The position numbers were made by a program, and so were the translations under genes. Positions 55,651 to 64,000 of a stretch of DNA of 64,000 nucleotides are shown here, piece by piece (the first letter of the stretch is position 1; each line of letters begins with the position of its first letter). Under the pieces are notes generated by a model that worked only from the letters and a program-made list of their open reading frames with translations, made no database searches and was not told where the DNA came from. Source of the DNA: Bathynomus jamesi (Eukaryota; Arthropoda; Malacostraca; Isopoda; Cirolanidae); the NCBI GenBank assembly GCA_023014485.1, contig JAJOZX010001737.1:453001-517000 (forward strand), in the 5' to 3' direction.

Positions 55651-55836
55651 GGTCTAACCTCCTTCGCAACATCTAAGGTCATACGACGGAGGGGACCTAC
55701 AACTTTACGTGGGATTCGAACAACGGGTTGCTTCATAATTTGGGCGCGCAGGACGGACTCCCATCTAACTACTCTCCAGACCCACTGTTGCTTAACTTCT
55801 CCGATCTCCTGGAAGTGGTGTTACGACATTGGCCAC
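55651..55836 (-). repeat. 5S rRNA-derived SINE, best-preserved copy
   Basis: Minus strand: GTGGCCAATGTCGTAACACC, GAGATCGGAGAAGTTAAGCA, ACAGTGGGTCTGG, GTAGTTAGATGGGAGTCCGT, a body with GTTGTTCGAATCCCACG (B-box) and the tail GTAAAGTTGTAGGTCCCC, CTCCGTCGTATGACCTTAGA, TGTTGCGAAGGAGGTTA. The order and spacing match 5S rRNA up to box C, after which the sequence leaves 5S. Confidence 0.87.
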
Positions 55837-56285
55837 TTATATTAACTGTGGCGCTATTATGTTATCCTTGTGACGGTAGTATTTCAGTAAAATTCCATAA
55901 TATGATACAATGTCGTCAATGATTTTATCAATGACCTAAAACAAGTTACAGTTTAAGCATGGAAAGAAGCAAAATCAGACTGTGCTGGAATATCTGTTGA
56001 GTTTGTTTTTTTTTGTTTTTCGTTAACAAGTTTTCTATGACGTCACTCAGTTTGCGCAGTGGGACGTTGCCAGTACAAAAGCATAAGAAGAGGTTGCTAT
56101 ATTATTTTCTGAAAACAGTTCCATTGAAAGTAATCCGTATTAATTAATTCATTATTATTAGTATTAATAGTAATAGTAGTGATGATAGTAGTTCACAAAA
56201 AATTGCTTAAAACTTTCCAGGAAACTTTCAAAGTTCTAATTTTCATCCTTTGCGATGTAATTCACTCAAACTCTTCAAAGCATAC
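55837..56285. other. Intergenic, nothing recognised
   Basis: No features supported. Confidence 0.4.
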
Positions 56286-56486
56286 TGAAATAATAATAAT
56301 AATAATAATAATAATAGGGCCAAAAACTGGTACAGCGCTCAGGCCAACTAATGCGGCGCATTGCGCTCACCCCTGTATTATTTTTACATACATCATCGCG
56401 ATTCGAACCCCCGACCTCACCTCAATGTCTTCACTTCGTCCATAGAGAATTGGTGTTACCCACTAAGCAACAGACGCTGGCGAAAT
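56286..56486 (-). repeat. tRNA-derived SINE with (ATT)n tail
   Basis: Minus strand: CGCCAGCGTCTGTTGCTTAG with GTGGGTAAC (A-box region), GAGGTCGGGGGTTCGAATCG (B-box), a body of about 90 bp, then an (ATT)n tail at 56,290-56,316. A head, body and simple tail in the right order identify a SINE. Confidence 0.72.
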
Positions 56487-56517
56487 ACTCTAAGTTACTC
56501 GGGACGAAAAGTCTATA

Positions 56518-57164
56518 CGGGTGTCCGAGAATTATCTGTACAATTTTTGGCTGTTATTAAAAGTCAACCATGAAGTGTAGAAATTCCAGTGTTGTCCCAT
56601 TTTACAGAGAATCCCATTAAGTTTTTTCTGATAACAAAGTTTGACAAGTTTTTTTAGAAATTCCAGTGTTGTCCTATTTTACAGAGAAACTCATTAAGTT
56701 TTTTCTGATAACAAGTTTTGACAAGTTTTTTCTTTTTTGTACGCGGGTGACAGACATTGATGATTTAAAAGCAAGAATCACAGCTGCTATTGAGCGAATT
56801 GATGTGGATATGCTGCAGCGTACATGGCAACATTTGGATTATCGATTGAATGTTTTGCGAATCACTGATGGTGCACATATCGAATGTTTGTAACAACGTT
56901 ACTTTAATAAAATAAACTTTTGAAAATACAGATTCTAAATAATCTTGTTTAAGAATTTTACGTGTATCAAGAATTTTATTAAAAGATGAAATTGTACAGA
57001 TAATGTTCGGACACACTGGAATTTCTAAAAAACTTGTCAAAACTTGGTATCAGAAAAAACTTAATGAGATTCTCTGTAAAATGGGACAACACTGGAATTT
57101 CTACACTTCATGGTTGACTTTTAATAACAGCCAAAACTTGTACAGATAATTCTCGGACACCCTG
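56518..57164. mobile_element. Mariner-type MITE carrying a transposase 3' end
   Basis: The outer inverted repeats are about 145 bp (left CGGGTGTCCGAGAATTATCT, right its near complement ending ACACCCTG), flanked by TA. Within the left arm a 70-80-bp segment (AGAAATTCCAGTGTTGTCC...) is duplicated in tandem. The centre holds the last codons of a mariner transposase and an older inner terminus (GTACAGATAATGTTCGGACA near 56,995-57,015). Confidence 0.85.
56750..56893 (+). pseudogene. Mariner transposase C-terminal fragment
   Basis: The plus strand reads TDIDDLKARITAAIERIDVD, MLQRTWQHLDYRLNVLRITD and GAHIECL, ending at a natural stop. This matches the C-terminal tail of mariner-like transposases of the FSDEAHF type (last 45 or so residues). 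No catalytic region is present. Confidence 0.78.
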
Positions 57165-57198
57165 TATTACAACACTATATAAATACTTCTTCAAACGA

Positions 57199-57333
57199 TA
57201 CCGGGCCTAGATAATAGTTGGATGGAAAACCGTCCTCCGCGTCCAGATTATGAAGCGATCCGTGGTTCATATCTCACATAAAGCTGTAGGTCCCCTCCGT
57301 CATACGACTTTAGATGGAGGTTAAATACCTTTG
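57199..57333 (+). repeat. 5S rRNA-derived SINE, 5'-truncated
   Basis: Starts within the 5S part (CGGGCCTAGATAATAGTTGG, ATGGAAAACCGTCC) and continues through the body (GAAGCGATCCGTGGTTCATA) and tail (AAAGCTGTAGGTCCCCTCCG). It is the only plus-strand copy with part of the 5S head. Confidence 0.82.
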
Positions 57334-57414
57334 TCAAGACAAAAATCAGCCTCTTCTCGTTCTATTACGGTTGTTAATTAAGCACTTAGTCGGTGATTAA
57401 AGATTAAACTTTTT

Positions 57415-58212
57415 TATGTGGAAAAGAGGGGCCAAGGGCGAAAGCCCGCAAAAACGTCCCCTCCAATAGAGGAAGAAGAGAGCCAAAACTGAGATCCAAG
57501 ATTTTTTAAATGACTGGACACTCCGTTTGAAAGATTGGAGGTCACAGACAGGGGGAAAGATGGATTGAGGAAGATTGTTCCAGAGTTCATCGGTTGAGAA
57601 GATGAAAGATTGAAAATACTGATTAACGCTTGCTTTAGAGAGGTGGAGAGAAAAGGAATGAGAATGTGGAGAAAGTCTGGTACTGCGTGCTCTCCTTAAA
57701 TAGGAAGAGGCATGCAGTTAAGAGAGTTCAGAAGAGCAGTATCCGTTATAACAGCGACAATAAAGAGAGTGTGAGGCAACACTGCGGCGAAGACAGAGAT
57801 TGAAGACAGTCAGTAAGAGGCGGAGAATTGACGAGACGAAAAGCCTTAATTCCATCCGGTCAAGTAGAGCTATGTGGGCTGAGCCACTCCACACAAAAGA
57901 AGCGTATTTCATACAGGGGTGGACATGACCCCTGTACAGAGACAGCAACTAAGAGGGGGATGAAGAAACTGCGGAGCCAATACAGCACACAGAAGCTGTC
58001 TTCGAAAGAGTGTATATGTGATCTTTCCAGGAAAGATCACGAGAAAAGGAAACACCAAGAATGTTAAGAAAAGAAGAAGGATTGAGCTATGTATTGATGA
58101 AGGTAAGCGGATAGTCGTGTGGAAGATTGTGATGAGCAGACAGAAGAAACCGAGTTTTTGGAGCATTGAAAGCAACAAGGTTATCTATGCCCCAATTAGT
58201 CCAGTCAATCTG
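57415..58212 (-). mobile_element. LINE 3' fragment (minus strand)
   Basis: Minus strand: the end of a LINE ORF2 and a short 3' untranslated region. It ends at about 57,415 near CTTGGCCCCTCTTTTCCACA. The 5' end is truncated after the RT domain, at about 58,212, where an inverted-repeat element begins. Third LINE family in this window. Confidence 0.82.
57440..58178 (-). pseudogene. LINE ORF2 C-terminus, broken
   Basis: Frames on the minus strand give SFLVIFPGKITYTLF (from 58,050), then LLSLYRGHVHPCMKYASFVW and SGSAHIALLDRMELRLFVSS, then a VASHSLYCRCYNGYCSSELS block, and in a further frame a SFIPFTDELWNNLPQSIF-like segment and FKRS. This is the conserved post-RT region of Jockey-type/related LINEs. 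At least three frame changes. Confidence 0.78.
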
Positions 58213-58213
58213 T

Positions 58214-58779
58214 GATTGGACCTGGAAGTAATTGTAACAAAAATGGTTTCAACTGTTTTCGCACCCTTACCTCAACATAAATGATATATTAAAAACTTAC
58301 TACAAACGGGCCAGGCCAATTTTCGTAAATCCAAGATGACTGCCGCTACCATCGGTAACAATAAAGTGGCACCAAATTTTTACTATTCAATCAATTTCTT
58401 ATTGTAATATATCATTCTGTAGGTTTTAATGGTCAACGAAACCATTAAAATGGATTAGAATAGTGTCTGATGCTTAGTTTGTCAATTATGGCGGCCATCA
58501 TGAATTTTCAAGATGGCCGACGTGTGAAAAACCTGCATTTACTTATATCTTCGTTTCTAATATATGTAGGTTCACAATTTTTGTCTAAACATACATTTTC
58601 AGGGTCAGGGAATATAATTATAGCGCTTAGGATATTGTCAGGTGGGCGGTAGGCCCACCATGGCGGCCATCTTGGATTTTCAGGATGGCGCTATGCGAAA
58701 TCGTATATGATCCGAGTTTCTTAATACGCCTAAATCCTAAACTTGGCGCTTAAAAATGCAATTACTTCCAGGTCCAATC
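58214..58779. mobile_element. 566-bp segment with exact 21-bp inverted ends
   Basis: GATTGGACCTGGAAGTAATT (58,214 on) is repeated as an exact reverse complement of 21 bp ending at 58,779. Inside are three spaced units of the form ATGGCGGCCATC ... TTTTCARGATGGC (around 58,330, 58,485 and 58,655). It lies between a LINE fragment and the decayed gene; it could be a MITE or the 5' terminal/promoter part of the element to which that gene belongs. No target duplication was found. Confidence 0.55.
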
Positions 58780-58853
58780 AGTTTCTAAAACAAAATTAAC
58801 ACTGTAATTTTGCAATAAAATTAATTAATTCTATTATTTTGTTTCAGGTCAAA

Positions 58854-60419
58854 ATGGACTCTGAACATTTCGAAACCTGTGCAATATGTAAAGAAGTCAT
58901 AGATGACCGTGATTCTTATGTGACACTGACAGAAAAAGGTGCCTTGGGTGTTTGCAATGCTAGCAGAGAAAGAGACGATGACATCTTTGTCACAGCTGGA
59001 GACAAACTCACAGATCATGTAGAGATCCATATATTAATAAGAAGAACATTGCATCTTACAATAAAAAAAAAAGCAGCCACATCTTCTGATGCCACTGCAT
59101 TTAAACTTAGTTTAAGATCTGATCACGACTTTAATTACAAATTGGATTGTTTGTTCTGCAAAAATCGCATCACCGAAAGAGATAAACGGGACAAAAAAGC
59201 TTTTTGAAGTGATGTGCAAGAATCGTGAGTTTGATATCAGTATTCTAAAAGTTTGCGAACAGCGCAAGGATGGCTGGGCAGTTGATGTAAAAGGGCGTAT
59301 AGCTTTTGTAAATGATTTACACTCAGAAGATGCGGTGTATCATCAAGCATGTAGTACTAACTTTCGTATTGGAAAAGGTATTCCAAAACTATACGATAGT
59401 AACACACAAACGAGTCAAAGTTTAAAAAGGGGTTGGCCTTATGATGAATCTCAAGAGTCTGCCTTTGCTTTTGTGGCGAATTATTTGCGAGAAAATGATG
59501 ATGAACAAACCACAATCAGTGATCTTTTGTCAATAATGCAGGATCATCTGAAAGATTCATCAAGTCATGCATATACTTCCAAATGGCTGAAAAGTAGTTT
59601 GATGGAGCATTTTAAAGATGAAATTGTTGTCACGGAGATTAATGGGAAACAATGTTGTCACATTCAGATCAAAAACCAAGAATATTCTCTATGATTTCTA
59701 TAAAAGCAAGAAATCAGATGACGTAGAAACTGAAAAAAATCGCATCATTGAAACTGCGGCAAAGCTGCTAAAAAGTGAAATTAAAGAATGCGATAGTTCT
59801 TCAACAATGTATCCATCCACCCAAGACATAGAATCTCGTGCCCGTTGCAAAGAATTTCTTCCAAAATCTTTACGATTACTGCTTGAAAAGATGTTTGTTG
59901 CCAAAAGCAGTGACCTACGAATTGCCTCTATTGGGCAGGCAATAATGCAAGCAGTCAGACCAGAAGCAATAATTGCCCCACTTCAGATTGGCTTGGGAGT
60001 GCAAATGCATAGACAATTTGGATCAAGGTTTTTGATTGACTCTTTACACAGTCACGGATTTTGCTCTTCCTACTCAGAGGTTCAGAAGTTTGAAAGAAGT
60101 GCGGCGTATCATCAGGGGACAGAAATTGAAGGAATTGACAATGAATCTTTCATACATGTTGGTGACAATGTTGATCAAATATTAGAACAATCGATGGTCT
60201 AAATACATTCCACGGTATGGGTATAATTGTTACAGTTACTCCCAAGGTAGCTTCCACGAAATTAGTGCCAAGAATAGATGTCCACGATCTCCTTTGATAT
60301 GACATTTGCAGCATCGAAACTCTCATATTTCGCTCGCGCAGAAAATCTTCTTGGGCCTTAACATACAAAGATTTGCATCAATTTCAATTTCATGCCGATG
60401 ATCCAACAAGTTGTTTCAA
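58854..60419 (+). pseudogene. Uncharacterised multi-copy-type gene, 5' part, broken
   Basis: Coding likely starts at ATG 58,854 just after a splice acceptor (TATTTTGTTTCAG). It begins MDSEHFETCAICKEVIDDRD, has paired-cysteine motifs (CAICK, LDCLFCKNRI) and YHQACSTNFRIGKG, suggesting a zinc-binding N-terminus. Later blocks are SFIHVGDNVDQ and LNTFHGMGIIVTVTPK. Frame changes occur near 59,205, 59,655 and 60,195, with a stop near 60,295. I recall this block order (DNVD..., NTFHGMG) from uncharacterised families with many copies in invertebrates, but know no function. The reading frame runs directly into the Penelope B insertion at 60,419. Confidence 0.7.
60408..60419. repeat. 12-bp target duplication, left
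   Basis: AAGTTGTTTCAA, repeated exactly at 62,986-62,997 on the other side of Penelope B. Confidence 0.9.
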
Positions 60420-60635
60420 TATGAGAATAAAAACCCACTCTAATAGACAGAGTTTATTTCCACGACAGTTTCGACGCCCACTGGCATCCTCCTCGGGTGG
60501 ATACAGAAACACAAATGAAACAAAACAAGAGGGAAAAACAGTTCAGGGATCGACCGTTAAGAAATTCGCACCTAGGTTGGATTCCATTCTCTCGAGACAG
60601 GAGGGGCATTTTCATTAAGTACATTCGCACAAATT
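60418..60635 (-). repeat. Left inverted terminal repeat of Penelope B
   Basis: 218 bp; exact reverse complement of 62,731-62,948 as far as I could compare. It contains an antisense copy of the hammerhead-like core at 60,468-60,497. Open frames across it merely read the repeat. Confidence 0.92.
60468..60497 (-). ncRNA. Hammerhead-like core, left terminal repeat
   Basis: Minus strand: CCGAGGA, helix GATGCC/GGCGTC with AGTG loop, GAAAC. One core deviation (C at the U4 position). It is antisense to the element's coding strand. Confidence 0.5.
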
Positions 60636-60644
60636 GGTAACACT

Positions 60645-62269
60645 GTGGTTATTTTGGACAAGTGTGATTATAAACAAAAAATGGTAGCGTTACTTAGTGA
60701 TGAATTCACCTACACCAAAGTGAGATCGTCCCCCCTAAAGCGTCTTTCTGCCGAATTCAACAAAACCATCAGGAACTTATTAAAAGATGTCCCGGCGATT
60801 GATCCTAAAAGATTTCTACAGATTAACCCCAAACTCCCCCACATTTACGGCCTACCCAAAACCCATAAGATTAATATACCACTCCGTCCCATTATTTCAC
60901 ACAGGGGTTCCTTTAGTTACAGGTTATCTAAATTTCTTGCAGATAAATTATCCCCATTAGTTGGTAAATTTTCAGGCTCGCACATCACTAATTCCTGTGA
61001 CTTTATTAACAAAGTTATGTCCTTAGATTTAAAACGGGGAAGAATGATAAGTTTTGATGTTGAGTCCTTGTTTACGAAAGTTCCCATTGATGATGTACTT
61101 AGTTTTTTAGATAGAAAATTGCCAACATGTAACGTAGAACTAGGCATGCCCACATCTGTATTTTTAGAACTGATAAAACTCTGTGTCACCAATAATGCCT
61201 TCTCCTTCGGTGAAGAATTTTATTTGCAACGTTTTGGTATGGGAATGGGGTCCCCTTTATCCCAATACTGAGTACATTATATATGGAGTATTATGAGTCG
61301 GAATTGTTGCAAACAATATGTCCCAGGAATCTAATTTGGTTTCGTTATGTAGATGATATTTTCTCATTTTGGCCTGACCACTGGAACAACTTTGACACTT
61401 TCTTTCAGTCATTAAATAATCTTGTTCCCTCTATTAAATTTAAATATGAATGGGAGAACGACAAACAATTACCTTTTCTAGATGTTTTGGTCATTAACGA
61501 AAGCGGAAAGCCCAATTTCACGGTCTATAGAAAACCTACTCATTGTAATTCGTACATTCATTATTTTTCATATCATGATGAAGGGGTTAAAAGCTCAATT
61601 ATTTCTTCCATGTTTCTAAGAGCACTCAGGATTTGTAGCCCACATTTGCTGGATCCGGAAAATTCAAAGATTTGGAACATTTTTAAGGATTTAAAATATC
61701 CTGAGTGGTTTATCAGAAAGGCGTATTTTAAAGCCAGAAAATCTTTTTATGCCCCTCGGGAACCTTCAGTTAACCAAAAACAATATGTGAGTTTGCCTTA
61801 CATTGCCGGCTTAGAAAGAGTAAAACCGTTGACGAAAGAATTTAAGTTTGCTTTGGCGTTCAAATATTCGTCTACCGTGAAAAGTAAATTGGTTAGGAAT
61901 AACGTTGCAAAAGAGGAACAAGCCTGTGTCTACAGCATTCCCTGTAAAAGTTGTGATTTAGTATACGTGGGAGAAACTGGAAGAAATATTGAAACCCGTA
62001 TCAAAGAACACAAATATGCCTTCAGAAGTTGTAATACTAATAATGCCATTTTTTATCACGCTAGCCAAAATAATCATGCTATAGATTGGGAATCAAGTAA
62101 GGTACTTTATAAATGTAATAATTATGTCAAAAGAAAAATAATAGAATCTGTGTGTATAGAAAAAGTAGATAATTTTAATTTGTGCGAAGGTACTTATAAG
62201 TTAGACCCTTTAATGAGATTCTTGGTCAATAAATCCCTTACGGAGTCGTGGGAACGTGTTCGAACCTAA
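60645..62269 (+). pseudogene. Penelope B RT/GIY-YIG protein, one frameshift
   Basis: Frame 60,645-61,271 contains YGLPKTHKINIPLRPIIS, SFDVESLFTKVPIDDVLSFL (first catalytic aspartate) and the FGMGMGSPLS motif. A single-base loss at about 61,263 shifts to the frame ending at 62,269, which carries WFRYVDDIFSFWP (YVDD), LPFLDVLV, YRKPTHCNSYIHYFS, the GIY-YIG module (VYSIPCKSCDLVYVGETGRN, RIKEHK) and a distal KRKIIESVCIEK glutamate region. The protein combines TPRT reverse transcription with a GIY-YIG nick. Only one break is visible, so it may be sequencing error or recent decay. Confidence 0.92.
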
Positions 62270-62730
62270 GTGTGAATTTCTTAAATGGCTCTGGATTGGA
62301 ATGTTTCCTTACTCGCTTTTAGTAAATGTAATAATGGAAGTAATTAATGTGGAAATAAATATATGCAGTAATTATGTCAAAACATTAGGATCTGTATGTA
62401 TAGAACAAGAAGATATTTTTAATTTGTGGAAATGTAGTTATAAGCTGACCCTGTAATAAAATGCCCTTCTGGTTTCGGGAGAACGATATCTAACCTAGGT
62501 GCGAATTTCTCAATGGTCTCTGGATTATTTCCTAATCGCCTTTTTCATTCGTTTTTCGGTTTATAATTTCTGTATAATAAACAACAATGTAATAACCAAT
62601 GTAATAATAAATTTATAATTTCTGTAATTAATAATTATGCGATATTAAATGTAATAAATTTAATTATAAATGTAATAATTATGTAAAAATAATAGAATCT
62701 GTATGTTTAGAACAGGAAAATAGTTTTAAA

Positions 62731-62948
62731 AATTTGTGCGAATGTACTTAATGAAAATGCCCCTCCTGTCTCGAGAGAATGGAATCCAACCTAGGTGCGA
62801 ATTTCTTAACGGTCGATCCCTGAACTGTTTTTCCCTCTTGTTTTGTTTCATTTGTGTTTCTGTATCCACCCGAGGAGGATGCCAGTGGGCGTCGAAACTG
62901 TCGTGGAAATAAACTCTGTCTATTAGAGTGGGTTTTTATTCTCATATT
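62731..62948 (+). repeat. Right inverted terminal repeat of Penelope B
   Basis: 218 bp, identical in reverse complement to the left repeat. Confidence 0.92.
62869..62898 (+). ncRNA. Hammerhead-like core, right terminal repeat
   Basis: Plus strand: CCGAGGA, GATGCC-AGTG-GGCGTC helix with one G-U pair, GAAAC; sense orientation relative to the coding region. Same U4C deviation as the other family B copies. Confidence 0.5.
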
Positions 62949-62985
62949 TTGACCTTCACGTAAAAAAGTGAAGTTTTTTGCATTT

Positions 62986-62997
62986 AAGTTGTTTCAA
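62986..62997. repeat. 12-bp target duplication, right
   Basis: AAGTTGTTTCAA, identical to 60,408-60,419. The interrupted gene resumes here in the corresponding frame. Confidence 0.9.
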
Positions 62998-64000
62998 CAT
63001 TTTATGGAATTGTGCCTGCATGCTGAAACCTCAACGACCACTGTGGAATGGCTTTATGCAAATGGTGCATAAAGGAGAGCACCCTGGACAGGCTTCCGTT
63101 ATATTCATGCCGATGATCGATATGCAATCCAGCGACGAATCGTGCATTTTGTCAACCATGCATTTTGTGTCTGAGCAAGCAAAGCGCTACAACATGCACC
63201 GGTACTAACATTTGATCAGCCACTGTACTGGAAGGGAACTGAAATCCAAGAAAGTGTGGTTGATGCAAACCCTTTGAAAGAAATAGGGTTGCGACTTGGT
63301 GGGCTCCACACTGCCATGAGTTTCCTTGGATCTATTGGGCATCTCATGATTTCTTCTGGACCGCAGACAATGTTAGAAACTGTCTATGCTGAAAACACGG
63401 TGCCCCACATGCTAAGTGGGAAAGCAATATCTCGAGCCGTTCGTGGTCATCTACTAGTTGTAGGTGCCCTTCATGCAATAACGATGTCAGAAATATACGA
63501 GTGCCCTATTAAGTTAGACAATGATGAAGAATACACTCAGTCAGAAGATGTTTTCAATTTTGCTGATAACTTCGATTTAATACAGATCTCAGATTTACTT
63601 GTTAAATCAATCTCAGGAGAAATAAGTTCGGAAGATATAGAAAAAGAGGAGGTCTTCAAAAAGATGATTGAGAAACTGGAGAACTACAAACATAGCTTAG
63701 ATTCCTCGAGAATTGCAAAACTGTGGTTCCAATACATAGAAATGGTCGAAATACTATGCACATTCATAAAAGCCGAAAGAACAGGAAACTTCCTTCTTCA
63801 TTTACTGGCAGAGTATAGCATGCTACCATTTTTCGCAGCGTCTGGACATTTTGCGTATGCTAAGTCAACACGCATCTATCTTCAAAAAATGTTAAATCTA
63901 AAAGAGAGACATCCAAATGTTTACGCAAAGTTTAGAGAAGGCTATCATGTTGTTCGCAGAAGTAATAGATTTTGGGCTGGACTCTCAACAGATCTGGTTA
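62986..64000 (+). pseudogene. Uncharacterised multi-copy-type gene, 3' part, runs off window
   Basis: Continuation of the gene split by Penelope B. The first segment reads CACMLKPQRPLWNGFMQMVH, HPGQASVIFMPMIDMQSSDE and CILSTMHFVSEQAKRYN; a single shift near 63,185 moves to the frame that stays open to the window end: LTFDQPLYWKGTEIQESVVD, LRLGGLHTAMSFLGSIGHLM, HMLSGKAISRAVRGHLLVVG, and at the end LLAEYSMLPFFAASGHFAYA. From about 63,200 there are 260 or more open codons with no stop. The long open 3' part contrasts with the broken 5' part. Function unknown; possibly a transposon-encoded or domesticated nuclease (inference only). Confidence 0.7.

Larger units (their letters stand above)
60418..62985 (+). 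mobile_element. Penelope-like element family B, near complete
   Basis: 2.57 kb on the plus strand: 218-bp inverted terminal repeats (60,418-60,635 and 62,731-62,948, identical by eye), an RT plus GIY-YIG coding region, and a unique 37-bp 3' extension ending TTTTTTGCATTT. A 12-bp duplication flanks it. The terminal repeats contain a hammerhead-like core. It interrupts a pre-existing reading frame. The coding region seems short at its N-terminus for the family, so the 5' coding part may be missing. Confidence 0.93.

Noticed and set aside
55618..55655. Glycine-rich coding from GGA repeats
   Set aside because: A simple (GGA)n tract next to a SINE tail with no coding context.
55651..55836. Functional 5S rRNA gene
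   Set aside because: The sequence leaves 5S after box C, has many substitutions and lacks the 5S 3' stem, so it is a SINE head, not a gene.
60373..60618. Separate 81-codon gene before Penelope B
   Set aside because: Its first codons belong to the interrupted gene and the rest is the inverted terminal repeat, which gives the same peptide on the other side of the element.

Overview
This window looks like arthropod nuclear DNA: AT-rich, full of (TA)n/(GA)n/(TAA)n microsatellites, with no operons and no confidently recognised single-copy host gene. Nearly every coding remnant belongs to a mobile element. The families present (IS630/Tc1/mariner, hAT, PIF/Harbinger, CsRn1-like Ty3/Gypsy, GIY-YIG Penelope-like elements, several LINEs, 5S-rRNA-derived SINEs) and short TTAGG runs fit an arthropod. 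The species cannot be named from sequence alone.

Layout. 0-5 kb: SINE fragment, two adjacent hAT MITEs (one holding a 184-bp mini-Penelope element), an internally deleted Tc1 element, two foldback MITEs with 8-bp target duplications. 5.7-9.2 kb: a 3.4-kb DNA transposon with ~250-bp inverted repeats and a decayed transposase-like gene of unassigned superfamily. 10-22 kb: a 1.18-kb non-autonomous hAT, 5S-type and tRNA-type SINEs, a solo Gypsy LTR, a precursor-like hairpin, and one copy of an unclassified dispersed repeat. 22-28 kb: a decayed mariner-like element, a 5'-truncated Penelope-like fragment (family A) with a hammerhead motif, a deleted hAT, and a LINE 3' half. 28.2-38.3 kb: nested structure with hAT-type ends around a zinc-finger transposase-like gene, a CsRn1-like Gypsy element with LTRs identical by eye, and a deleted mariner. 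39-48 kb: further Tc1/mariner wrecks, a Harbinger remnant, and a possible larger element around it. 48-58 kb: LINE fragments, the second copy of the dispersed repeat, a head-to-head inverted pair of family A Penelope ends, and mariner foldbacks. 58.2-64 kb: a decayed multi-copy-type gene of unknown function, split by an almost complete Penelope-like element (family B) that left a 12-bp target duplication; the gene runs off the window end.

How the parts relate. Autonomous-type elements (Gypsy, Penelope B) sit beside derivatives that could use their enzymes: the solo LTR, the mini-Penelope element and many MITEs. Insertion order can be read at several points: SINE then solo LTR; hAT-ended element then Gypsy and mariner; LINE then 64-bp hAT MITE; decayed gene then Penelope B. 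Single-base frame breaks are frequent even in young-looking elements, so some may be sequencing errors rather than decay.
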